Positions 28,639 through 37,399 of a stretch of 64,000 nucleotides of DNA are shown here, piece after piece; position 1 is the stretch's first letter, and each line of letters opens with the position of its first letter. The stretch is from Streptomyces violascens. Its GTDB lineage: Bacteria; Actinomycetota; Actinomycetes; Streptomycetales; Streptomycetaceae. The notes below the pieces were generated by a model, which saw only the letters and a list, made by a program, of their open reading frames with translations, had not been told where the DNA came from and made no database searches. The position numbers and the translations under genes were made by a program. The stretch is from contig NZ_BMUA01000003.1 in NCBI RefSeq assembly GCF_014649955.1, forward strand, positions 408,456-472,455, in the 5' to 3' direction.

Positions 28639-29088
28639 TCAGGGAAGCACCGTGGCCGGTGTGGTCGGCCAGCTCATCCGGATGACACCACCGGACTCGC
28701 CGGAGGTGACCTCCACATCGTCCACAAGCCCACTGATGACAGCGAGGCCCATTTCATCCTCCGCGCCGTCGTCGAGCTCGTCGTCCGGCGCCGGGCCGCC
28801 GCGCACCCCCGGCACCGCCGAGGCGCCGACACCCGACCCCGGCACCTCGTCGCCGACCTCGATGGAGAACAGCTTCTCCTCCTCGGTCAGGACGACGCGG
28901 ACGGGGGCATCGATGCCGTGCGAGCGGTGCAGCCCCACGGCACGGCTGCACGCCTCGCCGACGGCGAGTCTGACCTCGTCGAGCACTGCCTCGTCGACCC
29001 CGGCCCGGCGCGCCACGGCGGCCGCCACCAGACGGGCCGTCCTGACGTGCTCGGGCTGGGCACTGAAACGGAGTTCAACGGTGGCCAT
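28639..29088 (-). CDS. Anti-sigma factor / ATP-binding partner of BldG
   Basis: A 149-residue protein of the RsbW/SpoIIAB-like GHKL ATPase family, encoded just downstream of bldG as in S. coelicolor (SCO3548 position). Such proteins bind sigma factors and phosphorylate the antagonist. The N-box region reads LAVGEACSRAVGLH, with Arg where the Mg-coordinating Asn is usual. The G1-like motif is DEMGLAVISGLVDDV. Between them lies an unusual Gly/Pro/Asp-rich insertion (about residues 88-115). The altered N-box may weaken kinase activity. The ATG at 29088 is preceded by a GGGGG tract. It is probably co-transcribed with bldG, 105 bp upstream. Confidence 0.87.
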   Translation of the reverse strand: MATVELRFSAQPEHVRTARLVAAAVARRAGVDEAVLDEVRLAVGEACSRAVGLHRSHGIDAPVRVVLTEEEKLFSIEVGDEVPGSGVGASAVPGVRGGPAPDDELDDGAEDEMGLAVISGLVDDVEVTSGESGGVIRMSWPTTPATVLP

Positions 29089-29193
29089 TGGCGATCCCCC
29101 TCGAACGTACGGGCGTACATCTCAGGGGCCCCGGGCCACAATGCCGCCCGGCGCCCCTGTCCTTCCTCCGGAGCCGTCGAAGGACGGCCACCG

Positions 29194-29547
29194 TCAGTCG
29201 GTCGCGTTGACGGCCTCGTCGACCGAGCCGTGGATCGGGAACACCTTGGTGAGCCCAGTGATCCGGAAGATCTTCAAAATGCGCTCCTGGTTGCAGACCA
29301 GGCGCAGCGAGCCCTCGTGCGCGCGCACGCGCTTGAGCCCACCGACGAGCACACCCAGGCCGGTGGAGTCGAGGAAGTCCACGCCCTCCATGTCGACAAC
29401 CAGGTGGTAGCTGCCGTCGTTCACCAACTCGACCAACTGCTCGCGCAGCTTGGGCGCGGTATACACATCAATCTCGCCACCGACCTCGACGACCGTACGG
29501 TCGCCACCAGGGCCGGACACATTGCGAGTCGACAGGGACAGGTCCAC
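29194..29547 (-). CDS. bldG: Anti-sigma factor antagonist BldG
   Basis: A 117-residue STAS-domain protein nearly identical in sequence pattern to S. coelicolor BldG, which is needed for aerial mycelium, antibiotic production and release of stress sigma factors. The phosphorylatable serine is Ser61 in [13 protein letters not shown]. The core runs from [16 protein letters not shown] to the C-terminal [16 protein letters not shown]. It has four extra residues near the N-terminus (SGPGG) relative to the 113-residue S. coelicolor form I remember. The GTG at 29547 follows GGAGG by five bases. It diverges from the helicase gene across 79 bp and is followed by its anti-sigma partner. Confidence 0.96.
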   Translation of the reverse strand: MDLSLSTRNVSGPGGDRTVVEVGGEIDVYTAPKLREQLVELVNDGSYHLVVDMEGVDFLDSTGLGVLVGGLKRVRAHEGSLRLVCNQERILKIFRITGLTKVFPIHGSVDEAVNATD

Positions 29548-29626
29548 GGATCCTCCAGCACCTTGCTATCGAGCGGCCGCCCCCTGAGTCTCCCCGGCGG
29601 AGCCAGAGAACGGATCGCCAGCCGCG

Positions 29627-32104
29627 ATGGCATTCAATCACTTACCAGCAGCCATGCACGACGCCTTGGGACCATTGTCCGCTACGCCAGTGACACACTC
29701 GGTGCCGATGGCCAGGAAACAGCGCCCCAGAACACCCGCCGACAGCACGGGTGAACGACCCGACCCCGGCACGGTCCTCGACCGGCTCACCGCAGGGGCA
29801 GACCGGGCTGCGCGCATCACTCATACGGAGCACTTGCCCCCGCGCGCGGGCCGTCATGCAGTCTGGCCACACCTCATCCGCCCGGAAGTGATCAACGCCA
29901 TTCAGGGCGCCGGCGTCGAGCATCCCTGGGCCCATCAGGCCACCGCCGCCGAGCACGCCCTGAACGGCGAGTCGGTGGTGATCGCCACCGGCACCGCCTC
30001 CGGCAAGTCGCTCGCCTACCTGGCGCCCGTCCTCAGCACGCTCCTGGACGGCTCCGAGGCCCCCAACGGCCGCGGCGCGACCGCGCTGTACCTCGCCCCG
30101 ACCAAGGCCCTGGCCGCCGACCAGCGCCGCTCGGTGAAGGCCCTCGCGGCCCCGCTGGGCAACGCGGTCCGGCCCGCCGTGTACGACGGGGACACCCCGG
30201 TCGAGGAACGCGAATGGGTACGCCAGTACGCCAACTACGTCCTCACCAATCCGGACATGCTGCACCTGGGCATCCTGCCCTCCCACCCCAGGTGGGCCTC
30301 CTTCCTGCGCGCCCTGCGCTATGTCGTCATCGACGAGTGCCACACCTACCGCGGCGTCTTCGGCTCCCACGTCGCCCAGGTCCTGCGCCGTCTGCGCCGC
30401 CTGTGCGCCCGCTACGGCGCCGATCCGGTCTTCCTGCTCGCCTCGGCCACGGCCGCCGAGCCCGCCGTCGCCGCGGGCCGCCTGACCGGCCTGCCCGTCG
30501 TCGAGGTCGCCGACGACGCCTCCCCGCGCGGCGAGCTGGTCTTCGCCCTGTGGGAGCCCCCGCTCACCGAGCTGGCCGGCGAGAAGGGCGCCCCGGTGCG
30601 CCGCACCGCCATCGCCGAGACCGCCGACCTCCTCACCGACCTGGCCGTGCAGGGGGTCCGCACGGTCGCCTTCGTCCGCTCCCGGCGCGGCGCGGAACTG
30701 ATCTCCGTCATCACCCAGGAGCGCCTGTACGAGGTCGACCGGACCCTCGCTCGGCGTGTCGCCGCCTACCGGGGCGGCTACCTCCCCGAGGAGCGCCGCG
30801 CCCTGGAGCAGGCCCTGCACTCCGGCGAGCTCCTGGGCCTGGCCGCCACCACCGCCCTGGAACTCGGCATCGACGTCTCGGGCCTCGACGCCGTCCTGAT
30901 CGCGGGGTACCCGGGCACCCGGGCCTCGCTGTGGCAGCAGGCGGGCCGGGCCGGGCGCTCGGGCCAGGGCGCCCTGGCCGTCCTGATCGCCCGCGACGAC
31001 CCGCTGGACACCTACCTCGTCCACCACCCCGAGGCGCTGTTCCAGCAACCCGTCGAGTCCACCGTGCTCGACCCGGACAACCCGTACGTCCTGGCCCCCC
31101 ACCTGTGCGCGGCGGCGGCGGAACTCCCGCTCACCGAGTCCGACCTGGAACTGTTCGGCCCCGCGAGCCCGGAACTCATGCCCCAGCTGGAGCAGGCGGG
31201 ACTGCTCCGGCGCCGCAGCAACGGATGGTTCTGGACCCGCCGCGAGCGGGCCGCCGACCTCACCGACATCCGGGGCGGTGGCGGCCGCCCGGTCCAGGTG
31301 GTCGAGGCCTCGACGGGACGGCTGCTCGGCACGGTCGACGCGTCCGCCGCCCACACCACCGTCCACGACGGCGCCGTCCACCTCCACCAGGGCCGTACGT
31401 ACCTGGTGGAACGCCTGGACCTGGAGGATTCCGCCGCCCTCGTCGAGGAGGCGAGCCCGCCCTATTCGACCGTTGCCAGGGACACCACCTCCATCTCCGT
31501 CCTCTCGACCGACACCGAGATCCCGTGGGGAGCCGGCCGCCTCTGCTACGGCTCCGTCGAAGTCACCAACCAGGTCGTCTCCTTCCTGCGCCGCAAACTC
31601 ATCACCGGCGAGGTGCTCGGCGAGACCAAGCTCGACCTGCCGCCCCGCACCCTGCGCACCCGGGCCGTGTGGTGGACCGTCACCGAAGACCAGCTCGACG
31701 CCGCCCGCATCAACCCGGAGATCCTCGGCGGCGCCCTGCACGCCGCCGAGCACGCCTCCATCGGAATGCTGCCGCTCTTCGCCACCTGCGACCGCTGGGA
31801 CATCGGCGGCGTCTCCGTGCCGCTGCACCCGGACACCCTGCTGCCCACGGTCTTCGTGTACGACGGCAACCCGGGCGGCGCCGGTTTCGCCGAGCGCGCC
31901 TTCCACACCGCCGCGCGCTGGCTGGCCGCGACGCGCGAGGCAATCGCGTCCTGCGAGTGCGAGGCCGGCTGCCCGTCCTGCATCCAGTCGCCCAAGTGCG
32001 GCAACGGCAACGACCCGCTGCACAAACGCGGCGCCGTCCGCCTCCTCACGGAACTGCTGCGGGGAGCCCCCGAAGAGCCGGAGACGGCCCCGCCCGGGCC
32101 CTGA
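29627..32104 (+). CDS. DEAD/DEAH-box helicase, MrfA/YprA-like
   Basis: An 825-residue SF2 helicase. RecA-like domain 1 contains VIATGTASGKSLAYLAPV (motif I) and VIDECHTYRG (motif II, DECH). RecA-like domain 2 contains TTALELGIDVSGLDAVL and QQAGRAGRSG (motif VI). The C-terminal DUF1998-type region carries a four-cysteine cluster, CECEAGCPSCIQSPKCGNGN (about residues 780-800), which in MrfA binds zinc and is required for mitomycin-lesion repair. The same gene flanks bldG divergently in S. coelicolor. The ATG at 29627 gives the familiar MAFNHLPA opening but has no clear Shine-Dalgarno; MARKQ at 29708 is an alternative. Probable DNA-repair helicase. Confidence 0.9.
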   Translation: MAFNHLPAAMHDALGPLSATPVTHSVPMARKQRPRTPADSTGERPDPGTVLDRLTAGADRAARITHTEHLPPRAGRHAVWPHLIRPEVINAIQGAGVEHPWAHQATAAEHALNGESVVIATGTASGKSLAYLAPVLSTLLDGSEAPNGRGATALYLAPTKALAADQRRSVKALAAPLGNAVRPAVYDGDTPVEEREWVRQYANYVLTNPDMLHLGILPSHPRWASFLRALRYVVIDECHTYRGVFGSHVAQVLRRLRRLCARYGADPVFLLASATAAEPAVAAGRLTGLPVVEVADDASPRGELVFALWEPPLTELAGEKGAPVRRTAIAETADLLTDLAVQGVRTVAFVRSRRGAELISVITQERLYEVDRTLARRVAAYRGGYLPEERRALEQALHSGELLGLAATTALELGIDVSGLDAVLIAGYPGTRASLWQQAGRAGRSGQGALAVLIARDDPLDTYLVHHPEALFQQPVESTVLDPDNPYVLAPHLCAAAAELPLTESDLELFGPASPELMPQLEQAGLLRRRSNGWFWTRRERAADLTDIRGGGGRPVQVVEASTGRLLGTVDASAAHTTVHDGAVHLHQGRTYLVERLDLEDSAALVEEASPPYSTVARDTTSISVLSTDTEIPWGAGRLCYGSVEVTNQVVSFLRRKLITGEVLGETKLDLPPRTLRTRAVWWTVTEDQLDAARINPEILGGALHAAEHASIGMLPLFATCDRWDIGGVSVPLHPDTLLPTVFVYDGNPGGAGFAERAFHTAARWLAATREAIASCECEAGCPSCIQSPKCGNGNDPLHKRGAVRLLTELLRGAPEEPETAPPGP

Positions 32105-32525
32105 CGCTCGGCGCGTACGGGCCGAACCTCGCCCGCACCCGTACGTCCGCGATCTCTCCGGACACCGTGCAGCGCACCATCTCCGCGCCCTGGGCCCGGG
32201 CCACCTCGGTAGCCTTGGCGCAGGCATCCGGCGAGCCCCACAGGGCCCGGTCGGCCGCCGCGAGCGCGGCCAGGTCGGCGGCGCCTCCGGCCCGGTGCCG
32301 GGCAGCCACCGCCTGGCCGAGGCACAGCACGGCCGCGAACACGGCGCACATCGTGGCGGCCGTGAGCGCCACCCACACGGTGGCGGAGCCCCGGTCGGCG
32401 CAACTCCGTTCCTGCGTACATCGGTTGTGCAGAGCTCTGCCCAGCCCCTCCACAGGGTCTCGGACCCACCGGCTCACGCGACCTCCCGTCCGCCGGTCCG
32501 CAAGACCCCGCATCCGCCGGTTCAC
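32046..32525 (-). CDS. Rv3654c-family TadG/TadE-like pseudopilin
   Basis: A 159-residue protein of the actinobacterial Rv3654c family, last gene of the pilus locus. A basic N-terminus is followed by DRG-SATVWVALTAATMCAVFA, a hydrophobic helix preceded by glycine, resembling prepilin cleavage sites but without the usual Glu at +5. The C-terminal half, with two cysteines (DACAK, VRCTV), should be extracytoplasmic. The GTG at 32525 overlaps the TadE stop (GTGA). Its 3' end overlaps the convergent helicase gene by 59 bp, so simultaneous expression would give complementary transcript ends. Confidence 0.82.
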   Translation of the reverse strand: MNRRMRGLADRRTGGRVSRWVRDPVEGLGRALHNRCTQERSCADRGSATVWVALTAATMCAVFAAVLCLGQAVAARHRAGGAADLAALAAADRALWGSPDACAKATEVARAQGAEMVRCTVSGEIADVRVRARFGPYAPSVRARAGPSPALRGLPAAVP

Positions 32526-32899
32526 GAGCCCTCCCCCACCGTGTCCTCGGCCAGTGCCGCGGCCTCGGCGCTCAGCGTCACGGCCAGGTGGTGCGGACCG
32601 GGCGTGGCGGACTCCACCCGGACCCGCCACAGCTCCCCGGCCCGCCGCACCGTGACCGTGGCGCCCTTGGGTGCCGCCGACCTGGCCGCCGCCACGGCCA
32701 CGGCCTCCGGCTCCGAGCGGGCCGCCGCGCGCGCCCCGGCCCGGGCCGCGTCCACACACCGGATCTCCGCCGAGGCCGCCGTCAGCGCCCAGAGCAGCGC
32801 CAGCGCGAACCCGACCAGGGCAGGAATCGCCACGGCCGTCTCGGCCGTCACGAACCCCCGGTCGCCCCGCCACCGCCGTCCGCGCTCAGAACTGCACAT
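32522..32899 (-). CDS. TadE-family pseudopilin
   Basis: A 125-residue protein. A class III prepilin-like site is visible: GDRG followed by FVTAETAVAIPALVGF, with Glu at position +5 after the glycine, then a hydrophobic helix. The rest is a short extracytoplasmic domain with one cysteine (EIRCVD). TadE-type pseudopilins assist Flp pilus assembly. The ATG at 32899 overlaps the end of the DUF4244 pilin gene by 14 bp, and its stop overlaps the next gene's GTG, so translation is probably coupled on both sides. Confidence 0.85.
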   Translation of the reverse strand: MCSSERGRRWRGDRGFVTAETAVAIPALVGFALALLWALTAASAEIRCVDAARAGARAAARSEPEAVAVAAARSAAPKGATVTVRRAGELWRVRVESATPGPHHLAVTLSAEAAALAEDTVGEGS

Positions 32900-33119
32900 C
32901 GAGCGCCCTGGTGATCAGCTGGGTCAGCGCCGACACAACCCCGCCACTGGTGACGACCTTGTACAGAATCGCCGCGAAGGCGCACGCCGCGAGGGTGCCC
33001 ACGGCGTACTCGGAGGTCGTCATCCCCGCGTCCCCCCGCACCCTGCGCCGCAGCGCGAGCCCCCAGAGCCGCATCCGCCGCGCCATCGCACCGACCTGCC
33101 GATTGATTACCGTGCCCAT
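32886..33119 (-). CDS. DUF4244 Flp-like major pilin candidate
   Basis: A 77-residue protein. A basic leader of about 32 residues ends in RGDAG; the mature part would begin MTTSEYAVGTLAACAFAAIL, with the Glu5-Tyr6 pair of Flp pilins in the hydrophobic helix, then a 25-residue tail. This is the best candidate for the pilus subunit of the locus. The ATG at 33119 has AGGAG nine bases upstream. A 90-bp gap separates it from the TadC gene, the largest gap in the operon, allowing independent expression of the subunit. Confidence 0.87.
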   Translation of the reverse strand: MGTVINRQVGAMARRMRLWGLALRRRVRGDAGMTTSEYAVGTLAACAFAAILYKVVTSGGVVSALTQLITRALDVQF

Positions 33120-33209
33120 GAGTCCCAGCTCCTTTGATTAATACGTACGTTGAATGACGGGCCTGTCGTACGGGTGAGTCGCCCGAGCGGTTCGGCGAGG
33201 TGCACCCCT

Positions 33210-34004
33210 TCACCGCCTGAGCAGCCCTCCCGCGAGCCCGATCACCACCGGGGCAACCCCCGCCGCGAGGAAAGCCGGGAGGAAGCAGAGGCCCAGGGGA
33301 CCGGTGATCAGTACGCCCGCTCGTCTGGCCCGCGCCGATGCCTCGCGGGTCCGTTCGGCCCGGCAGCGCTCGGCCACCCTCGCGACGGGCCCCGCCGCGG
33401 GAGCCCCCGATGAAGCCGCCCGCTCCAGGCAGCGGGCCAGCTCGGCCGCGCCCGGCATCGCCCCCAACCGCCCCCACGCGTCAGCCGGTTCACCGCCCAT
33501 GCGCAGCTCGGCGGCGACCTTGCCGAGCCGTGCGCCGACGGGCCCTTCCAATGAGGCCCCGACCGCCCCCGCCGCCTCGCGCGGCCCGGCCCCGGCCGCG
33601 AGACAGGCGGCCAACAGGTCTGCCGCGAGCGGAAGTTCGCGGGGCGCCGCCCGGGGCGCACCGTCCCCCTCCCCTCGGGCCCGGCGCCGACGCCCCCACA
33701 CCCAGGCCCCGTACGCCGCCGCCAGTCCCGCCAGTACGCCCCCGATCCCGCCGACCAGTACATAGCCGGCCGCCAACGCCCCGAGCGGGGCTCCCCCGCG
33801 CTTGGCTCGGGCCGTCCACGCCGGGCTCCATTTGCGGCGCGAGGGCAGGGTGAGCGCCTCGAGGGCCAGCAGTGCGGCCGTCCGGCGCCGCACCCTGCGC
33901 TCCTCATGGCGCCGCGCCACGCCCAGCACCGTCCACAGGACTAGGGCAACCACCCCCACCGCCGCCCCCAGCCTGTGGACAACCTCCGGCGACCACAGGC
34001 TCAT
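33210..34004 (-). CDS. Type II/IV secretion system F-domain protein, TadC-like
   Basis: A 264-residue membrane protein. N-terminal helix VGVVALVLWTVLGVA, a middle pair of helices near residues 75-100, a cytoplasmic T2SSF domain (LAADLLAACLAAGAGPREAA, ELRMGGEPADAWGRLG), and a C-terminal pair (GVLITGPLGLCFLPAFLAAG, APVVIGLAGGLL). It should pair with TadB as the inner-membrane platform of the pilus machine. The ATG at 34004 overlaps the TadB stop (ATGA). Confidence 0.87.
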   Translation of the reverse strand: MSLWSPEVVHRLGAAVGVVALVLWTVLGVARRHEERRVRRRTAALLALEALTLPSRRKWSPAWTARAKRGGAPLGALAAGYVLVGGIGGVLAGLAAAYGAWVWGRRRRARGEGDGAPRAAPRELPLAADLLAACLAAGAGPREAAGAVGASLEGPVGARLGKVAAELRMGGEPADAWGRLGAMPGAAELARCLERAASSGAPAAGPVARVAERCRAERTREASARARRAGVLITGPLGLCFLPAFLAAGVAPVVIGLAGGLLRR

Positions 34005-34879
34005 CGCCCCTCCCCGGCCCGTACGATCCGCGCCGCCCACCACACCCCTGCGGTCTCCAGAACCGCGGCCACCAGCAGGCAGCCGAGCCCGGCCGGGCTG
34101 TGCAGCAGCACCCGCAGCGGGCTCGCGCCCATCGCCGTGCCGAGTACAAGCCCCAGAGCCGGCAGGAGGGCGAGGAGAAGCACGGTGGTGCGGGGGCCGG
34201 CCAACTCGGAGCCGAGTGCTTCCTGTTGCTCCCGTTCCGCCCGCAGCGCGCTCTCCAGGCGTTCCAGGCCGGAGGCGAGCCCCGCCCCGCCGTCCACCGC
34301 GACCTGCCAGCACGCGGCGACCCCGGCGAGGCCCTCGGCGCCCGGCTCCCTGGCCGCCTCGCGCAACGCCCCCGGCACATCGCCGCCGAACTTCGCGGCC
34401 GCCACCACGGAGGCCGTCGCCGTGCCCAGGGCCGCCGTGTCCCGGGCGGCCGCGGCCAGCGCCTGGCCGGGCTGACGGCCTGCTCGCAGCTCCCCCGCCA
34501 CGGCGGCGCACCAGGCGATCACCTCGTCGGCCCGCCGTGCCCTGGCCCGCTCGCGCTCCCGGGCCCGCAGCCGCCGCCCCACCAAGGGCACTGCCACCGC
34601 CCCTACGACCAGCGGGAGCACCGATCCGCCCAGGACGGCGAGCACAAGACCCAGCGGCAGGCACAGCCACTCCATCCGCCACCGCGCCCGGCCCCGCATC
34701 CCCTCGAGCAACCGCCCGAGAGGCGACGCCCCGGAAGCGCCGTCCCCGGCGGCGCTTCCGGCTCCCGCGAACATCAGCCGGGCCCGCCGCATCCCCTGGT
34801 CCTGCCCGGCCCACATCCAGGCGGCCGCCCCCGCGCACATCGCCGCCCAAGCGGGCAGCCCCACCTGAAGATCCGTCAC
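34001..34879 (-). CDS. Type II/IV secretion system F-domain protein, TadB-like
   Basis: A 292-residue membrane protein with the T2SSF domain in its centre (ADEVIAWCAAVAGELRAGRQ; FGGDVPGALREAAREPGAEG) flanked by hydrophobic pairs near residues 80-115 and 225-280. It forms the inner-membrane platform with TadC. The GTG at 34879 overlaps the TadA stop (GTGA); a second GTG lies one codon earlier. The stop overlaps the TadC start, so the three genes appear translationally coupled. Confidence 0.87.
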   Translation of the reverse strand: MTDLQVGLPAWAAMCAGAAAWMWAGQDQGMRRARLMFAGAGSAAGDGASGASPLGRLLEGMRGRARWRMEWLCLPLGLVLAVLGGSVLPLVVGAVAVPLVGRRLRARERERARARRADEVIAWCAAVAGELRAGRQPGQALAAAARDTAALGTATASVVAAAKFGGDVPGALREAAREPGAEGLAGVAACWQVAVDGGAGLASGLERLESALRAEREQQEALGSELAGPRTTVLLLALLPALGLVLGTAMGASPLRVLLHSPAGLGCLLVAAVLETAGVWWAARIVRAGEGR

Positions 34880-36105
34880 CACGCACCCCCGACCAGCGCC
34901 CGCAGCCGCTCCCAGCCCGAGTCGCGCTCGAACCCCGCCGCGCCCCACCGCAGCGCGGGCACCGTCACCACCAGCCCCGCCGCGTCGCGCTCCAGGACGC
35001 GCACCTCGGCGATCCGGCGCTGCCCATCCCGATCGCGTACGAGATGGACCACCACCGACAGCGCGGCCCCCAACTGGCTGTGCAGCGCGGCCCGGTCGAG
35101 CCCGGCCGCCGTGCCCAGCGCTTCAAGACGGGCCGGTACATCTGCGGCGGAATTGGCATGGACCGTCCCACAACCTCCCTCGTGGCCCGTGTTCAGAGCC
35201 CCCAGCAGATCCGTCACTTCGGCGCCCCGCACCTCGCCCACGACCAGCCGGTCCGGCCGCATCCGCAGGGCCTGGCGCACCAGGTCCCGCAGGGTCACCA
35301 GACCCGCGCCCTCCTGGTTGGCGGGCCGTGATTCGAGGCGCACCACATGCGGATGGTCGGGCCTCAACTCGGCCGAATCCTCGGCCAGTACGATCCGTTC
35401 GCCCTTTCCGACCAGGCCGAGCAGGGTGGACAGAAGCGTGGTCTTGCCGGTGCCCGTGCCGCCGCTCACCAGGAACGACACCCGGGCTTCGATCAACGCC
35501 CGCAGCATCCGCTCACCATCGGGCGGCACCGTGCCCGCCTCGGCGAGCTCGGCCAGCGAGAACGCCCTCGGCCGCACCACGCGCAGCGCGAGACAGGCCG
35601 AGCCGACGGCGACCGGCTCCAGGACGGCATGCATCCGGGTGCCGTCCGGCAGCCGGGCGTCCACCCAGGGCCGGGCGTCGTCGAGCCGGCGTCCCGCCAC
35701 CGCGGCGAGGCGCTGGGCGAGCCGGCGCACCGCCGCCGCGTCGACGAAGCGGACCCCGGTCAGCTCCAGCCCGCCGCCCCGGTCCACCCACACCCGGTCG
35801 GGCGCCGAGACCAGGACGTCCGTGACCTCCGGGTCGGCGAGCAGGGGCTCAAGAGGCCCCGTCCCGACCAGCTCGGACCGCAACTCCTCGGCCCCGCCGA
35901 GTACTTCGGCGTCGCCGAGCAACCGCCCCTGAGCGCGCAGCGCGGCCGCGACCCTGGCCGGGGTGGGCTCGGCCCCGCTCTCGGCAAGGCGCTGCCGTAC
36001 GGCGTCGAGCAGCGGCGGGCCCGCGCCCTGTACCGGCGCCCTGCTGGGGCGCGCCCCGCCGGCGGCCGGCATCGACGCACTCAAGGAGGACTGCACCGTG
36101 TTCAT
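34876..36105 (-). CDS. TadA/CpaF-family pilus assembly ATPase
   Basis: A 409-residue secretion ATPase. The N-terminal domain ends near LVSAPDRVWVDRGGGLELTG. The motor domain has Walker A VSGGTGTGKTTLLSTLLG, the Asp box VLAEDSAEL, Walker B RPDRLVVGEVRGAE and the His box GHEGGCGTVHANS. It would hexamerise and power pilus extension. The ATG at 36105 overlaps the Ssd stop by four bases (ATGA). No second motor gene is present, as in other Tad systems. Confidence 0.93.
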   Translation of the reverse strand: MNTVQSSLSASMPAAGGARPSRAPVQGAGPPLLDAVRQRLAESGAEPTPARVAAALRAQGRLLGDAEVLGGAEELRSELVGTGPLEPLLADPEVTDVLVSAPDRVWVDRGGGLELTGVRFVDAAAVRRLAQRLAAVAGRRLDDARPWVDARLPDGTRMHAVLEPVAVGSACLALRVVRPRAFSLAELAEAGTVPPDGERMLRALIEARVSFLVSGGTGTGKTTLLSTLLGLVGKGERIVLAEDSAELRPDHPHVVRLESRPANQEGAGLVTLRDLVRQALRMRPDRLVVGEVRGAEVTDLLGALNTGHEGGCGTVHANSAADVPARLEALGTAAGLDRAALHSQLGAALSVVVHLVRDRDGQRRIAEVRVLERDAAGLVVTVPALRWGAAGFERDSGWERLRALVGGAW

Positions 36106-37217
36106 GACACTGCTCCCCCGGCGAGGCCGCCTGCCAGTGCCTGGCCCCAGAAGGCCGTACAGAATCTGGCCAGTGGACCGCGTGGCGCACTCCCGGGCGG
36201 CGCACCACCCTCCTGCGCCTCCAACAGACCTGATTCCACCGGGAGTTCACCCGCGAGCGGCAGACCCAGCGCGTCGGCCACCCACTGCTCGTCGAGCCCG
36301 GACGCGTACGGGCCCCGTACCACCGCGCGCAGATCGCGCAGCACCATGCCGACCGCGGAGGCGACCCGGTTCGCCGCCGCGACCGCGCGCAGCTCGGCCG
36401 GGACCACCAGAAGCCCCAGGTCCAGCTGGGCGAGCGCCTCGACCACCGCATCGTCGACGCGGCGCGGCAGGTCCACGACGACCACCCCGCCGCGCCGGCG
36501 GGCCGCCGCGAGCACCGCACGCATCGCCTCCCCGGGGATCACCACCGAGTCCCCCCGGTCCCAGCTCAGCACCCTCAATTGATGCAGCCGCGGCAGCGAC
36601 TCCTCCAGCGCGCCCCCGGCGACCCGCCCCCGCGAAGCGGCGAAATCCGGCCACCGGCGGCCATCGGCCTGCTCCCCGCCGAGCAGGACGTCGAGGCCCC
36701 CGCCGAGCGGATCGCCGTCGATCAGCATGGTGCGCTGCCCGGACCGGGCGGCGGTCACCGCGAGGGCGCAGGCCAGCGTGGAGGCCCCGGCACCGCCTCG
36801 TCCGCCGATCACTCCGACGGTCAGGGCCGGGCGCCCTACGCCTTCGGCCGCGTCCGCGATCCGGTCGACGAGCCACGGCTCGGCGTCGGGCAGCCGCAGC
36901 ACATGGTCCGCGCCGAGCTCGACCGCGGCCTGCCACACGCCGGGGTCGTCCTGGTCCCGGCCCACCAGGAGCACCCCGCGCCTGCGGGCCGATCCGAGCA
37001 GCCGGGGAGCGGCGTCGTCGCCGACCAGGATCAGTGGTGCACTCTCCCAGCCGCCCTTGCGGTCGGGCACGCCGTGGCACACCTCGGGTTCGGTGCCGGC
37101 CGCCGCGCACAGGCGCAGCAGATCGTCGAGCAGCTCCTCGTCCTCGGTCACGATCAGCGGTCCGCCGCGCCGCCCCTCCGTACCCGGCGGCCGATCGGAA
37201 GCCATGACTCCGTCCAC
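36102..37217 (-). CDS. ssd: Septum site-determining protein Ssd / CpaE-like
   Basis: A 371-residue MinD/CpaE-like protein, first gene of the pilus operon. An N-terminal receiver-like region (LIVTEDEELLDDLLRLCAAA) is followed by a deviant Walker A, GVIGGRGGAGASTLACALA, in which the conserved lysines are replaced (GRGGAGAST). The switch regions LIDGDPLGGGLDVLLG and VVVDLPRRVDDAVVEAL are seen. In mycobacteria Ssd (Rv3660c) affects septum formation; in Tad systems CpaE localises the apparatus. The GTG at 37217 is preceded by a GGGGGCGG tract. The missing Walker lysine suggests altered ATP use. Confidence 0.85.
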   Translation of the reverse strand: MDGVMASDRPPGTEGRRGGPLIVTEDEELLDDLLRLCAAAGTEPEVCHGVPDRKGGWESAPLILVGDDAAPRLLGSARRRGVLLVGRDQDDPGVWQAAVELGADHVLRLPDAEPWLVDRIADAAEGVGRPALTVGVIGGRGGAGASTLACALAVTAARSGQRTMLIDGDPLGGGLDVLLGGEQADGRRWPDFAASRGRVAGGALEESLPRLHQLRVLSWDRGDSVVIPGEAMRAVLAAARRRGGVVVVDLPRRVDDAVVEALAQLDLGLLVVPAELRAVAAANRVASAVGMVLRDLRAVVRGPYASGLDEQWVADALGLPLAGELPVESGLLEAQEGGAPPGSAPRGPLARFCTAFWGQALAGGLAGGAVS

Positions 37218-37399
37218 GATTTCCGCCCCCTCTCACTCGGATTCCCGTGTCCGCGTTCTTCGCGAACTGGAATCACCGTGGAGGGAGACTCGAAATAATG
37301 TGGATCTTGATCGAAATCTGTGGACAACTATCCGCGTTGTGAATATCCCGTTCACCTATACCGGTGACTTCCGGAGCGCAGCGCAACCGCTACGCACAG

